Assembly (NCBI GenBank): GCA_007692755.1
Contig: REBL01000132.1
Coordinates: 1 to 64,000, forward strand
Direction: 5' to 3'
Source of the DNA: Nodularia sp. (in: cyanobacteria)
GTDB taxonomy: Bacteria; Cyanobacteriota; Cyanobacteriia; Cyanobacteriales; Nostocaceae
Length of the DNA stretch: 64,000 nucleotides
A program made the position numbers and the translations under genes. The notes under the pieces are model-generated. The model was not told the DNA's origin and did no database searches. It saw only the letters and a program-made list of their open reading frames with translations. Of this stretch, positions 8,491-17,873 are shown piece after piece. The number at the start of each line of letters is the position of its first letter. Position 1 is the first letter of the stretch.

Positions 8491-9829
8491 GGAAGTTACC
8501 GTCTTCTTCCCTCTGCTCCCCTGCTACCTGCTCCACTATTGGCATTACCAGGACTTTATCAACGCGGTTACTGTCCATATTCATGACTTCAATCCGCATC
8601 CCCCGCCATTCAAAATAGTCTGCTACTACTGGTATCCGGCTAAGATGATTGATAACAAAACCACCTAATGTTTGATAGCTACCTCTTTCGCCAATTTCCC
8701 ACTCTTCGAGGTTGAACAGTTCATAAAACTCGTCTATGTGTAACATCCCATCCAATAACCAGGAACCGTCCTCTCGTTGTACAATCTGTGGTTCCTCCTC
8801 TCCTGGTTCTTCAGGAACATCACCGACGATTTCACTCATGATGTCGTTGAGAGTTACCAATCCTTGAATGACACCGTATTCATCCACTACCAAGGCCATA
8901 TAAGTAATGGTTTGTTTGAACAACTCCAAAACCTTTAAACCATGTGTAATTTCCGGCACATAGACGGGCTGCCGCAATCCCATTGTTAAGTCCATCGGTT
9001 CATTGCGAAAACACCTAGCTAATAAGTCGGTAACGGGAATTACACCCAGGACATTATCTAGTCCTCCCTGACAAACTGGATATCGGGAATAGGCACTGTC
9101 AATGATTTTTTCGCGGTTTTCGGCGGGAGAGTCGTCTAAGTCCAGCCAAACAATATCAGGACGGGGTGTCATAAAGGAATTGACAGGGCGATCGCCTAAA
9201 CGAAATACGCGTTCAACCATATCTTGTTCAGCCTCCTCAAAGGTTCCGGCTTCTGTGCCTTGTTCGATTAAAATTTTAATTTCTTCCTCAGTTACTTGTC
9301 GTTCCAGATAGGGAGTCATCCCCAATCCGCGGACTATGATATCTGTAGAAGCACTGAGAAAATAAACTATCGGTGCAGCTAGGGCGGTGAGGGTTGTCAT
9401 GGGAATAGCCACAAAGGAGGCTATAGCTTCTGGATTATTTAAGGCGAAACGTTTTGGTAATAATTCACCCAGAATCAGGGATAAATAACTGATGATCAGA
9501 ACTACTACCCCGAAAGCGATCGCTTGACTATAAGGTACTAAAAAGGGAATACTGCGTATATATACGGTTAATACTGGCGCAATTATTGCACCTCCCAAAG
9601 CACCAGTCAGGATAGCAATCAGGGTAATTCCTATTTCAATTGTTGAGAGGAAGTGATTTGGCGATTCAGCTAGTTTCAATGCTACCCTCGCTTTAGTATC
9701 CCCTTGATTTGCCTGCTGCTGTAGCCTAGCTTTACGTGCATAGACAATTGCCATCTTTGACATCGAAAACACGCCGCTGGCAATAATTAGCACCAAAAGG
9801 ATAGAAATTTCAAAACTGATGGAGGACAT
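8471..9829 (-). CDS. CNNM/CBS-domain membrane protein, CorC/HlyC (hemolysin-like) family
   Basis: The 452-residue protein has an N-terminal CNNM transporter domain with about four hydrophobic segments (residues about 5-25, 58-80, 95-125, 140-165). It is followed by a CBS pair (about 215-335, containing MTPRPD and VVDEYGVIQGLVTLND) and a C-terminal CorC_HlyC domain (about 355-430). Family members are linked to magnesium or cobalt efflux; the old hemolysin name is misleading. The last residues, MTNDQ, and the stop lie inside a heptamer repeat, so the native C-terminus has been altered. It is divergent from mfd. Confidence 0.85.
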   Translation of the reverse strand: MSSISFEISILLVLIIASGVFSMSKMAIVYARKARLQQQANQGDTKARVALKLAESPNHFLSTIEIGITLIAILTGALGGAIIAPVLTVYIRSIPFLVPYSQAIAFGVVVLIISYLSLILGELLPKRFALNNPEAIASFVAIPMTTLTALAAPIVYFLSASTDIIVRGLGMTPYLERQVTEEEIKILIEQGTEAGTFEEAEQDMVERVFRLGDRPVNSFMTPRPDIVWLDLDDSPAENREKIIDSAYSRYPVCQGGLDNVLGVIPVTDLLARCFRNEPMDLTMGLRQPVYVPEITHGLKVLELFKQTITYMALVVDEYGVIQGLVTLNDIMSEIVGDVPEEPGEEEPQIVQREDGSWLLDGMLHIDEFYELFNLEEWEIGERGSYQTLGGFVINHLSRIPVVADYFEWRGMRIEVMNMDSNRVDKVLVMPIVEQVAGEQREEDGNFLMTNDQ

Positions 9830-10049
9830 TTTTTAGAATCGTCGCTGGTCAAAGCGAATGCAGGGAAGGGTTGATTTCAATCATTGTTAATTGTTGATAA
9901 TATCTGTAAACCAACCCCTACTGACTGCATGGTACACAGATAATTCCGTAGCCAGAAAATCAGGAAAGGCTATAACACTTATAAAATAGTAGATATAAAC
10001 TAACTCTAATTTTTCTTATTTTTAACGACTTCCTCCTGTAGTAAAACTT

Positions 10050-13000
10050 ATGGCATTTTCTTCTATTGTCCGTGCCTTGGCGCGATCGCCTCTGAGTACT
10101 GAGTTACTTTCCAAGTTGAATCGCCAACAAGAGTTGCGGTTAAATGGCATCTCTCGCCTACCGAAAGGTTTGGTAACTTCGGCATTAGCGCAAAATGCAG
10201 GCAAAAATTTACTGGTAGTAGTGCCAACCCTGGAGGAAGCTGGACGCGCTTTTGCCCAATTGGAGGCGATGGGATGGCAAACAGTGCATTTTTACCCCAC
10301 TTCTGAAGCCTCTCCCTACGAACCCTTTGATCCGGAAACGGAAATGACTTGGGGACAGATGCAGGTTCTCGCTGATTTGATCAATGGGGACTGGGAATCA
10401 AGCCAAAATTTTACAGCCAAGCCTTCTTTGGCAATTGTCGCCACGGCTGGGGCGTTACAACCCCATTTACCACCACCGGATGCTTTTATCCCTTTCTGTC
10501 TGACTGTAAAGCGGGGTATGGAATTTGATTTGGATACCTTTGGGGAAAAAATTACGACTTTGGGATACGAACGAGTTCCACTGGTAGAAACAGAAGGTCA
10601 ATGGAGTCGGCGCGGTGATATTGTCGATGTCTATCCTGTTTCTTCAGAAATGCCCGTGAGATTAGAGTGGTTTGGGGATGAAATCGAGAAAATCCGCGAA
10701 TTTGATGCCGCAACTCAACGTTCTGCCCTTGACAAAGTTGACAAAATTACCCTTACCCCCACTAGCTTTGCTCCCATCGTCTCGGAAGCATTGAAAGATC
10801 ATGCCGATTTTACAGACGCGATTCATCGCGTCTCTACGGATTCTCAACTTTTAGAAGGAAGTCGCAGATTTTTGGGGTTGGCTTTTAAACAACCGGCATC
10901 TCTTTTAGACTACTTAAGTGAAAATACTTTGATTGCTGTTGATGAACCAGAACAGTGTCATGCACATAGCGATCGCTGGGTGGAAAATGCGGAGGAACAA
11001 TGGGGAATGGGGAGTGGGGAGTGGGGAGTGGGGAGTGGGGAAGAATCTAGCTCGATTTCTTTAGAATTACCGAAAATCCACCGTGATTTTGATCAATGTC
11101 TAGCTGATGTGACTAAATTTCTCACGATATATTTATCAGAACTATCAGAGGAAAACAGTGGCACAAATCTGGCGAGTCGGTCGTTACCAGTGACACCGCA
11201 CCAATTTAATAAACTAGCGCAAACACTTAGAGGAGAGCGCGATCGCAACTTCTCCATTTGGCTAATTTCTGCCCAACCTTCCCGTTCTGTTTCTCTTCTA
11301 CAAGAACACGATTGTCCGGCGCAATTTATCCCCAATCCCCGCGACTACCAAGCAATAGACAAGTTACAAATTAACCATACACCCATAGCCCTGAAATATT
11401 CCGGTTTAGCTGAACTCGAAGGCTTTATTTTGCCGACATATCGGCTAGTAGTCGTCACAGACCGGGAATTTTACGGACAACATTCCCTCGCCACACCTGG
11501 GTATATCCGCAAGCGTCGCCAAGCAACTTCCAAGCAAGTAGATCCGAATAAGCTACGTCAGGGTGATTATGTCGTTCACAGAAGTCACGGAGTTGGTAAA
11601 TTTGTCAAGCTGGAAAGTCTCACGATTAACCACGAAACCCGTGATTATTTGGTAGTACAGTATGCTGACGGTATTCTGAGAGTTGCTGCTGATCAAGTTG
11701 CTTCTTTATCCCGGTTTCGCCGCACAGGAGATAAAGCCCCAGAACTGCACAAAATGACTGGTAAGGCTTGGGAGAATACGAAGAACCGAGTTCGTAAAGC
11801 CATCAAAAAGTTAGCCGTGGATTTGCTGAAACTTTATGCAGCCAGATCCAAGCAAGAAGGCTATACCTATCCTCAAGATATGCCTTGGCAAGAAGAAATG
11901 GAAGATTCTTTTCCTTACCAAGCCACTACCGACCAGCTAAAAGCTGTGCAAGATGTCAAACGCGATATGGAAAGCGATCGCCCAATGGATCGTTTAGTTT
12001 GTGGTGATGTAGGATTTGGTAAAACCGAAGTAGCAATTCGGGCGATTTTCAAAGCTGTGACATCAGGTAAACAAGTCGCTTTGTTAGCACCCACTACCAT
12101 TCTGACTCAGCAACATTACCACACCCTCAAAGAACGCTTTGCCCCTTACCCGGTAAATATCGGCTTACTGAATCGTTTCCGCAGTGCTGAAGAACGCCGC
12201 ACAATTCAAAAGCGATTAGCCACAGGGGAATTAGATATAGTCGTGGGGACACACCAACTTTTAGGTAAAAATGTCAGCTTTCGGGATTTAGGATTATTGG
12301 TGGTGGATGAAGAACAACGATTTGGGGTAAATCAAAAGGAAAAAATTAAAAGCTTGAAAACTCAAGTTGATGTCCTGACCCTTTCCGCGACTCCCATTCC
12401 TCGTACCTTATATATGTCTTTGTCGGGGATTCGGGAAATGAGTTTAATTACCACACCACCCCCCAGCCGAAGAGCGATTAAAACTCACCTTTCGCCGTTA
12501 ACCCCGGAAATTGTCCGCAGTGCGATTCGTCAAGAATTAGACAGAGGTGGACAAGTATTTTATGTAGTTCCACGAGTGGAAGGCATTGAAGAACTCACAG
12601 CCAATTTACGAGAAATGATACCGGGGGCTAGGTTTGCGATCGCGCATGGTCAAATGGACGAAAGCGATTTAGAATCAACCATGCTGACTTTCAGTAATGG
12701 TGATGCGGATATTCTAGTTTGTACAACAATTATTGAATCTGGTTTAGATATTCCGCGAGTCAACACCATTTTAATTGAAGATGCCCACCGCTTCGGTTTA
12801 TCGCAATTATACCAATTACGTGGACGTGTAGGACGTGCCGGAATACAGGCACACGCTTGGTTATTTTATCCCAAGCAAAGAACTTTATCAGATGCAGCCC
12901 GGCAAAGGTTACGGGCGATTCAAGAATTTACGCAACTCGGTTCTGGATATCAACTAGCGATGCGCGACATGGAAATCCGGGGTGTGGGTAACTTGCTGGG

Positions 13001-13568
13001 TGCAGAACAATCGGGTCAAATGGAAGCTATCGGCTTTGATTTGTATATGGAAATGTTGGAAGAGGCGATTCGAGAAATTAGAGGACAAGAAATACCGAAA
13101 GTTGATGAGACGCAAATTGACCTCAACCTCACAGCATTTATTCCTTCCGATTATATTCCCGACGTGGATCAAAAGATGAGTGCGTACCGGGCAGTGGCGG
13201 CGGCGAAGTCTCCAGAAGAATTAAAATATATCACGGCTGAGTGGGGCGATCGCTATGGTGCATTACCAGTTCCAGCGAATCAACTTTTACGAGTCATGCA
13301 ACTCAAACAGTTAGCGAAAAAGTTAGGATTTAGCCGCATTAAACCAGAGAATAAGCAGCACATTGTTTTAGAAACGCCAATGGAAGAACCTGCTTGGAAT
13401 TTACTAGCGGCGAATTTACCGGAACATTTGAAGACGCGTTTTGTTTACTCTCCTGGTAAGGTGACAGTACGCGGTTTAGCAGTGTTGAAAGCTGACCAAC
13501 AATTGCAAAGTTTGCTAGATGCGATGAATAAAATGCAAGGGGCTGTTGCCGAAGCGGTTGTTGTGTGA
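10050..13568 (+). CDS. mfd: Transcription-repair coupling factor
   Basis: The 1172-residue protein has the UvrB-homology N-terminus, the RNA polymerase-interaction domain (about 490-580, [14 protein letters not shown]), an SF2 translocase with Walker [10 protein letters not shown] near residues 652-660 and DEEQRFG near 753, and the C-terminal TRCF domain. Mfd removes RNA polymerase stalled at lesions and recruits UvrA. Two insertions lie in the variable N-terminal third. TDAIHRVST near residues 255-263 comes from a palindromic repeat, and [15 protein letters not shown] near 318-332 comes from GGGGAGT heptamers. Neither breaks the frame. It is a monocistronic gene divergent from the CorC-type gene. 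Confidence 0.95.
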   Translation: MAFSSIVRALARSPLSTELLSKLNRQQELRLNGISRLPKGLVTSALAQNAGKNLLVVVPTLEEAGRAFAQLEAMGWQTVHFYPTSEASPYEPFDPETEMTWGQMQVLADLINGDWESSQNFTAKPSLAIVATAGALQPHLPPPDAFIPFCLTVKRGMEFDLDTFGEKITTLGYERVPLVETEGQWSRRGDIVDVYPVSSEMPVRLEWFGDEIEKIREFDAATQRSALDKVDKITLTPTSFAPIVSEALKDHADFTDAIHRVSTDSQLLEGSRRFLGLAFKQPASLLDYLSENTLIAVDEPEQCHAHSDRWVENAEEQWGMGSGEWGVGSGEESSSISLELPKIHRDFDQCLADVTKFLTIYLSELSEENSGTNLASRSLPVTPHQFNKLAQTLRGERDRNFSIWLISAQPSRSVSLLQEHDCPAQFIPNPRDYQAIDKLQINHTPIALKYSGLAELEGFILPTYRLVVVTDREFYGQHSLATPGYIRKRRQATSKQVDPNKLRQGDYVVHRSHGVGKFVKLESLTINHETRDYLVVQYADGILRVAADQVASLSRFRRTGDKAPELHKMTGKAWENTKNRVRKAIKKLAVDLLKLYAARSKQEGYTYPQDMPWQEEMEDSFPYQATTDQLKAVQDVKRDMESDRPMDRLVCGDVGFGKTEVAIRAIFKAVTSGKQVALLAPTTILTQQHYHTLKERFAPYPVNIGLLNRFRSAEERRTIQKRLATGELDIVVGTHQLLGKNVSFRDLGLLVVDEEQRFGVNQKEKIKSLKTQVDVLTLSATPIPRTLYMSLSGIREMSLITTPPPSRRAIKTHLSPLTPEIVRSAIRQELDRGGQVFYVVPRVEGIEELTANLREMIPGARFAIAHGQMDESDLESTMLTFSNGDADILVCTTIIESGLDIPRVNTILIEDAHRFGLSQLYQLRGRVGRAGIQAHAWLFYPKQRTLSDAARQRLRAIQEFTQLGSGYQLAMRDMEIRGVGNLLGAEQSGQMEAIGFDLYMEMLEEAIREIRGQEIPKVDETQIDLNLTAFIPSDYIPDVDQKMSAYRAVAAAKSPEELKYITAEWGDRYGALPVPANQLLRVMQLKQLAKKLGFSRIKPENKQHIVLETPMEEPAWNLLAANLPEHLKTRFVYSPGKVTVRGLAVLKADQQLQSLLDAMNKMQGAVAEAVVV
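10813..10838. repeat. 20-bp palindromic element (copy 3), in frame in mfd
   Basis: AGACGCGAT, TC, ATCGCGTCT (10814-10833), then CTACG. It is translated as TDAIHRVST, the same frame and nearly the same peptide as the htrA copy. Confidence 0.85.
11001..11041. repeat. GGGGAGT heptamer array inside mfd
   Basis: About five consecutive GGGGAGT-type units lie in frame in the mfd coding sequence and encode a low-complexity Gly/Ser/Glu/Trp segment. Arrays of this kind are normally intergenic in Nostocales. Confidence 0.8.
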
Positions 13569-13903
13569 ATAGGACAATACTCTCAATAATCTACACTTAC
13601 AGCAGTTTGCAGATAAAAGAGGTACAACCATAAATCTTAAAATTCTTGTGGTGCGGGCATCTTGCCCACTACAGGTAGACCTCAATTATATAAAATATGC
13701 TGTAGTTGTCCAACCACTGTTACTCTTTTAGTTGATTTATCCCTGGCTTGATGTTTTTCCCAATTCCGATTTATTGCTTGGATTCAACCAACTCATTAGT
13801 GCTATAAATGGGTTCAAACCCCAGACCATAATAGAAAATAAGATCCAATGTGATCATCTTTTTTAAATTTAAAATAAATTAATCAAAATTCAAAGTATAT
13901 AAT
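13569..13903. other. Boundary between mfd and the A+T-rich cassette
   Basis: A short dyad at 13651-13670 (GTGCGGGC and GCCCAC around ATCTT) resembles an interspersed cyanobacterial repeat and could act as the mfd terminator. A+T content rises from about 13850. No gene is visible. Confidence 0.4.
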
Positions 13904-15043
13904 ATGACAGAAGCAAACGATTTAGAACAAAATAATATTAATTTAGAATATGAGGAAGATATAGATATTGAAGAAGAAGAAAAAGAAGAAGAACCAACAC
14001 TTTCTCAAGGATTTGATCCGACTTGCATTAGTATGGGAACTAATATCATGACCGTACAGCAAATTCTGGACAGATTAAATAATCATCGAATGATAGCACC
14101 CGAATTTCAACGAAAAGAAGGTATTTGGACTAAAACTGCAAAAAGTCGGTTAATTGAATCTCTTTTAGTGCAAATTCCTTTACCTGCTTTTTATATTGAT
14201 GCAACTAATGATGATAAATGGTTGGTTATAGATGGAATGCAAAGAATAACAACATTTAAAGAATTTGTAACTGATAAAAGTTTTATTCTGGATGGATTAG
14301 ATTTTTTCACTGATTTACATGGTAAAAATTATCAGGAACTTACACCTCGTTGGCAAAGAAGAATTAAAGAAACAAAATTAACAGTATATTTAATTTTAAG
14401 AGGAACATCATCCGAAATTACTTTTAATATATTTAAACGTATTAATCAAGGAGGAACTGCACTTTCTGCTCAAGAAATGCGTTATGCTAAAAACTCTTCA
14501 AATAAAATAACAAACTTATTAAAAGAACTTTCTGAATCTCTAGAATTTAAAAGAACAACAGATAAGGGAATTAAAGATAAAAGAATGATTGATCAAGAAT
14601 GTATTTTAAAAGTTTTATCTTTAATGACAAGTAATATAGATAACCTAAATTTTAAAGATTATGATTATTTTTTAGATAAAAAAATGACCGAAATGAATCA
14701 AATGGATGACTTTCAAATAGAGGAAATTAAAGAAAAATTTTTGTTAATTATGAATCTTGCGTATAATTTATTTGAGGGACAAGCATTTAGAAAACCAAGA
14801 AAAAAACCAAGATATCCTATTAATAAAGCACTATTAGAAGCATGGTCAATTAACCTTGCTAAATTAAATGATCGGGAAATCGATATTCTTAAACAAAGAA
14901 AAGAAGATTTACTTAAAGTTTTATTAAAAGAACAAGAAAATGGTAAGTTTGATATTATCTTATATAAAAGTGCTGGAGATGCTAACAGCGTGAAAGAACG
15001 ATTTAAACATATTCAAGGAATTATTCAAAGTATATTATCATGA
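13904..15043 (+). CDS. DUF262 (ParB/GmrS-like) protein, first gene of a three-gene defence-like cassette
   Basis: The 379-residue protein begins with a very acidic segment (runs of Glu at about 15-32) and then a DUF262 domain. Its signature is FQRKEGIW near residue 68 and DGMQRITT near 109-116, where most relatives have DGQQR. DUF262 is a ParB-like nucleotide-hydrolysing/nuclease fold found in the type IV restriction enzyme GmrSD and related defence proteins. The DUF1524 HNH domain that completes GmrSD is absent here. The stop codon overlaps the start of the next gene (ATGA), indicating translational coupling. The gene is visibly A+T rich compared with mfd, which suggests acquisition by transfer. 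Confidence 0.75.
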   Translation: MTEANDLEQNNINLEYEEDIDIEEEEKEEEPTLSQGFDPTCISMGTNIMTVQQILDRLNNHRMIAPEFQRKEGIWTKTAKSRLIESLLVQIPLPAFYIDATNDDKWLVIDGMQRITTFKEFVTDKSFILDGLDFFTDLHGKNYQELTPRWQRRIKETKLTVYLILRGTSSEITFNIFKRINQGGTALSAQEMRYAKNSSNKITNLLKELSESLEFKRTTDKGIKDKRMIDQECILKVLSLMTSNIDNLNFKDYDYFLDKKMTEMNQMDDFQIEEIKEKFLLIMNLAYNLFEGQAFRKPRKKPRYPINKALLEAWSINLAKLNDREIDILKQRKEDLLKVLLKEQENGKFDIILYKSAGDANSVKERFKHIQGIIQSILS

Positions 15044-16140
15044 TCAAAAAATTACATTTAAAAAACTTCAAAGCCTTTGCAGATGAAAATTTTGATTTTA
15101 AATCTCTTACCTTAATTTCTGGTTTAAATAGTACAGGTAAATCTTCTATAATTCAATCATTGATTTTATTACGCTATTCTTATATAACAGATTATTTACC
15201 TAATAATGGACTAAAACTTGATAATCAAATAGCTTATATAGGTACTGCTGAAGATGCTATATATGAAAATGCAGAAGAAGAGTTGATTAGCTTTAGTATT
15301 GTTTGGGAAAATGATCAGCAAACAATCTGGAGTTTTGATTATGATTCTCCTAGTAGTAATGTGCTACCAGTTGCATCAATATTTAATGATTCTATAATTA
15401 ATGAATTTAATTTATTTAATGATAATTTTCACTATTTAGGTGCTGAAAGAATTACACCAGAGGAATCTTATCCTTTATCTGAAAATGATGTTGTTAAACA
15501 TAGACAAATAGGTAAAAAAGGAGAATATACAGCACATTTTCTAGCTGAGTTTGGTAATCAAGATATTTCTATTCATGGGTTAAAGCATCCTAGTGTTGAA
15601 TCTCAAAGTTTAAAAGATCAAGTAGATGCTTGGATGGGAGAAATTAGCCCTAATATTAAAACCCATCTTGAAAAAGTTGCTAATGCAATAACATTAAAAT
15701 ATTCATTTGGAATGAGTAAAAAATACTCTCCTTTTAATGTAGGTTTTGGGGTTACTTATTCTTTACCTATTTTAACAGCCATTCTTTCCTCTAAACCGGG
15801 AACAATGATAATTATTGAAAATCCAGAATCTCATCTTCACCCTCAAGGACAATCTCAATTAGGTAAATTATTAGCCTTAGCAGCAAATCATGGGATTCAA
15901 GTCCTTATTGAAAGTCACAGTGATCATATTTTAAATGGTATAAGAATTGCTGTTCATGATGGTAAAATTAAGCCAGAAGATGTACAATTACATTTTTTTG
16001 AAATACAAAGTCAAATGAATGAAATTAAAATTATTTCCCCTAAATTAGACAAAAAAGGACGTATTAATACAATTCCTAAAAATTTCTTTGATGAATGGAA
16101 TAAAAGTTCCAGAGCATTATTAGCACCAGTGGGAGATTAA
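15040..16140 (+). CDS. AAA15/OLD-like ATPase of the DUF3696 type
   Basis: This 366-residue protein is an ABC/SMC-like ATPase. Walker A is GLNSTGKSS at residues 28-36, the Walker B region with the LHP signature is MIIIENPESHLHP at about 256-268, and the histidine switch is IESHSDHI at about 287-294. The C-terminal segment after the H-loop is typical of DUF3696-containing ATPases. The Walker B aspartate is replaced by glutamate-asparagine (IEN), common in this family. Such ATPases gate effector nucleases in bacterial immunity. It is coupled to the DUF262 gene by a 4-base overlap. Confidence 0.8.
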   Translation: MIKKLHLKNFKAFADENFDFKSLTLISGLNSTGKSSIIQSLILLRYSYITDYLPNNGLKLDNQIAYIGTAEDAIYENAEEELISFSIVWENDQQTIWSFDYDSPSSNVLPVASIFNDSIINEFNLFNDNFHYLGAERITPEESYPLSENDVVKHRQIGKKGEYTAHFLAEFGNQDISIHGLKHPSVESQSLKDQVDAWMGEISPNIKTHLEKVANAITLKYSFGMSKKYSPFNVGFGVTYSLPILTAILSSKPGTMIIIENPESHLHPQGQSQLGKLLALAANHGIQVLIESHSDHILNGIRIAVHDGKIKPEDVQLHFFEIQSQMNEIKIISPKLDKKGRINTIPKNFFDEWNKSSRALLAPVGD

Positions 16141-16143
16141 ATA

Positions 16144-17094
16144 ATGGATATTCAACTGGTATTTAATGAATTATGTCTTTTAACTTTAGAAAATGACGAA
16201 TATAAAGCTAGAGAATTAATGTCTAACTTTATTCAAACTTTAACAGAAGCATTAGATCAAGGAATACAACAACAATTACTCAGTCATAATAGTTTTCATA
16301 ATATTGATCTTGCCTCTAATTATCCTATATCTAAATGGCTTAATGATCCAAATGTTGATCAAGTTGAACAATCTTTTATCTTGAGTATGCAATTTTTTAA
16401 CTTCAATGACAATGAGTTTGATGATTTTTTTTATCAATCTCAGTCCAATGAAGTCCTATATGCTTGTGAAGATTATAATGAAACCCCTCAAGGATTTATT
16501 TATGCTTGTACTTCTACATCAAAAGTATTATCTGTTAGTTTTACAACGCATGAATTATGGAATAATAGTGTTATATCTCTTCTGCAAATTACAAATAATG
16601 AAGATGAAGAATTACTAGAAAAAATTATAGAACTTAGACACGCAAGCAATAGAAATCATATTATTGAACATCAAGAATGGATTAAACGTCTTCTTACAGA
16701 TAATATTAATAGTGGTTTAACTTTATGGAATAACAGAAAAGAAATATTTCCTCATTTAGTATTTTGTAATTCTGTAGAGAAACAATTAGAAAATATTAAT
16801 AATAGTCATCCTATATTCCAACAAATTATGAAAAAGTTATCTGAACTTGAAGAATATTCTAAAAGATGGATATCAGGTGCTTTTAATAAAGATGATTTTG
16901 CTAGTAGAATAACACCAGAGAGTCAATCACGATTAAATAATTTGGAAAAAGAGTTAACTTTTGAATGTCTTGATGGAGAAAAAAGATTATTTAGTTGGCA
17001 TATTCGGATGACTCCAGGTGCATGGAGACTTCATTTTTATCCTTTAAAACCAACTCAAATTATTATTGGTTATATTGGTATTAAAATTCAGTAA
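16144..17094 (+). CDS. Unrecognised third protein of the DUF262/ATPase cassette
   Basis: The 316-residue protein starts four bases after the ATPase stop codon, so it belongs to the same transcript. I do not recognise a family for residues 1-240, which are acidic and mostly helical in appearance. The last 60 residues (CLDGEKRLFSWHIRMTPGAWRLHF, then IIIGYIGIKI) read like the terminal beta-sheet of RelE/HigB-type toxins, a weak resemblance only. It could be the effector or the sensor of the cassette. A+T-rich codon use matches the two upstream genes. Confidence 0.6.
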   Translation: MDIQLVFNELCLLTLENDEYKARELMSNFIQTLTEALDQGIQQQLLSHNSFHNIDLASNYPISKWLNDPNVDQVEQSFILSMQFFNFNDNEFDDFFYQSQSNEVLYACEDYNETPQGFIYACTSTSKVLSVSFTTHELWNNSVISLLQITNNEDEELLEKIIELRHASNRNHIIEHQEWIKRLLTDNINSGLTLWNNRKEIFPHLVFCNSVEKQLENINNSHPIFQQIMKKLSELEEYSKRWISGAFNKDDFASRITPESQSRLNNLEKELTFECLDGEKRLFSWHIRMTPGAWRLHFYPLKPTQIIIGYIGIKIQ

Positions 17095-17125
17095 CTAACC
17101 TGAATAAAAACAATCAGCTAATATC

Positions 17126-17434
17126 CTATTTCTCCTGCCACCATTTAGCAAAAATATCCAATCGTTTCTCTATACTTACACGAAGTTTGTAGCCTAATTC
17201 TTGGACTGCTGCTGTAATATTCAAAGTTTGACTAAAAGCTAATAATCCCAATGTATAACGAGTAAAAATAGATTCTTTGCCCAATAAAATCGTGTTTACT
17301 ATCAATTCCATTACCGATGCTATTCCATAAGCTATGTGGTAGGCAATTGGTTTCAGTTTGAAAGTATGATATTTGGGAGTGAAGATTTGTATCCAAGTAT
17401 TATTGATAAACCTGTCACTTGCCACTAAATACAA
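17126..17434 (-). pseudogene. C-terminal remnant of an NAD-dependent epimerase / 3-beta-HSD-type gene
   Basis: The readable segment includes FTRYTLGLLAFSQTLNITAAVQELGYKLRVS and a tail WWQEK, which is the typical C-terminus of 3-beta-hydroxysteroid dehydrogenase/epimerase proteins (LTRYTVGLL..SQTLDIS.A..ELGY pattern). No Rossmann N-terminus is present upstream; the next frame 5' of it has stops and a frame change around 17430-17460 (LGKIFVFSG continues the homology in another frame). About two thirds of the gene is missing. It lies directly after the defence-like cassette. Confidence 0.6.
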
Positions 17435-17529
17435 ATATTTTTCCCAGGAGAATTTGTAGCCAATTTATTAAAACGGGTGTAGAGTAGTTGAGACCGTTTA
17501 TATTATCCTCACCTTTAAAGCATCCATCT

Positions 17530-17769
17530 ATGGATAGAAAAACCCAGCGCCTGTTAATGCTCGTTTTTTCCTGTAGTCTAACTGGTGTAATTCTAGGCGG
17601 TACATCCAGTTGGGCAGAAAGTAATCTTTGCTTGCAATCCGAGACAGTGACGAGCAATTGTTTAAAACAAGAACCTATCCAAAAAACTATCCAAGGCATG
17701 AGTACCGGTTTGGTAGCAGGAGCAGGTGCGGCGGCTGGTGCAGCCTGGAATATCCGTCACGAAGATTAA
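17530..17769 (+). CDS. Small secreted protein, unknown
   Basis: From the ATG at 17530 the product is about 79 residues with a clear signal peptide (positively charged MDRKTQR, a hydrophobic core, then cleavage after SSWA). The mature part has two cysteines followed by an alanine/glycine-rich segment (GLVAGAGAAAGAAW). An in-frame GTG/ATG start further upstream would spoil the signal peptide, so I choose 17530. I do not recognise the family; it is probably a periplasmic or envelope peptide. Confidence 0.5.
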   Translation: MDRKTQRLLMLVFSCSLTGVILGGTSSWAESNLCLQSETVTSNCLKQEPIQKTIQGMSTGLVAGAGAAAGAAWNIRHED

Positions 17770-17873
17770 TTTTTCAGACAACATCCCTATTTTAGATATA
17801 AAATTTGAGCAACGCTCAGGCGTTGCTCCTTTCTTGCAAACACTAACCTCTGGGCATTTGTGCCAAATCAAGG

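Noticed and set aside
8471..9829. Annotation as a hemolysin toxin
   Set aside because: The CNNM plus CBS plus CorC_HlyC order belongs to metal-ion transport proteins; the toxin label is historical.
17415..17699. 94-codon minus-strand frame opposite the small secreted protein
   Set aside because: It is mostly a shadow of the plus-strand gene; only its last dozen residues look like part of the epimerase remnant.
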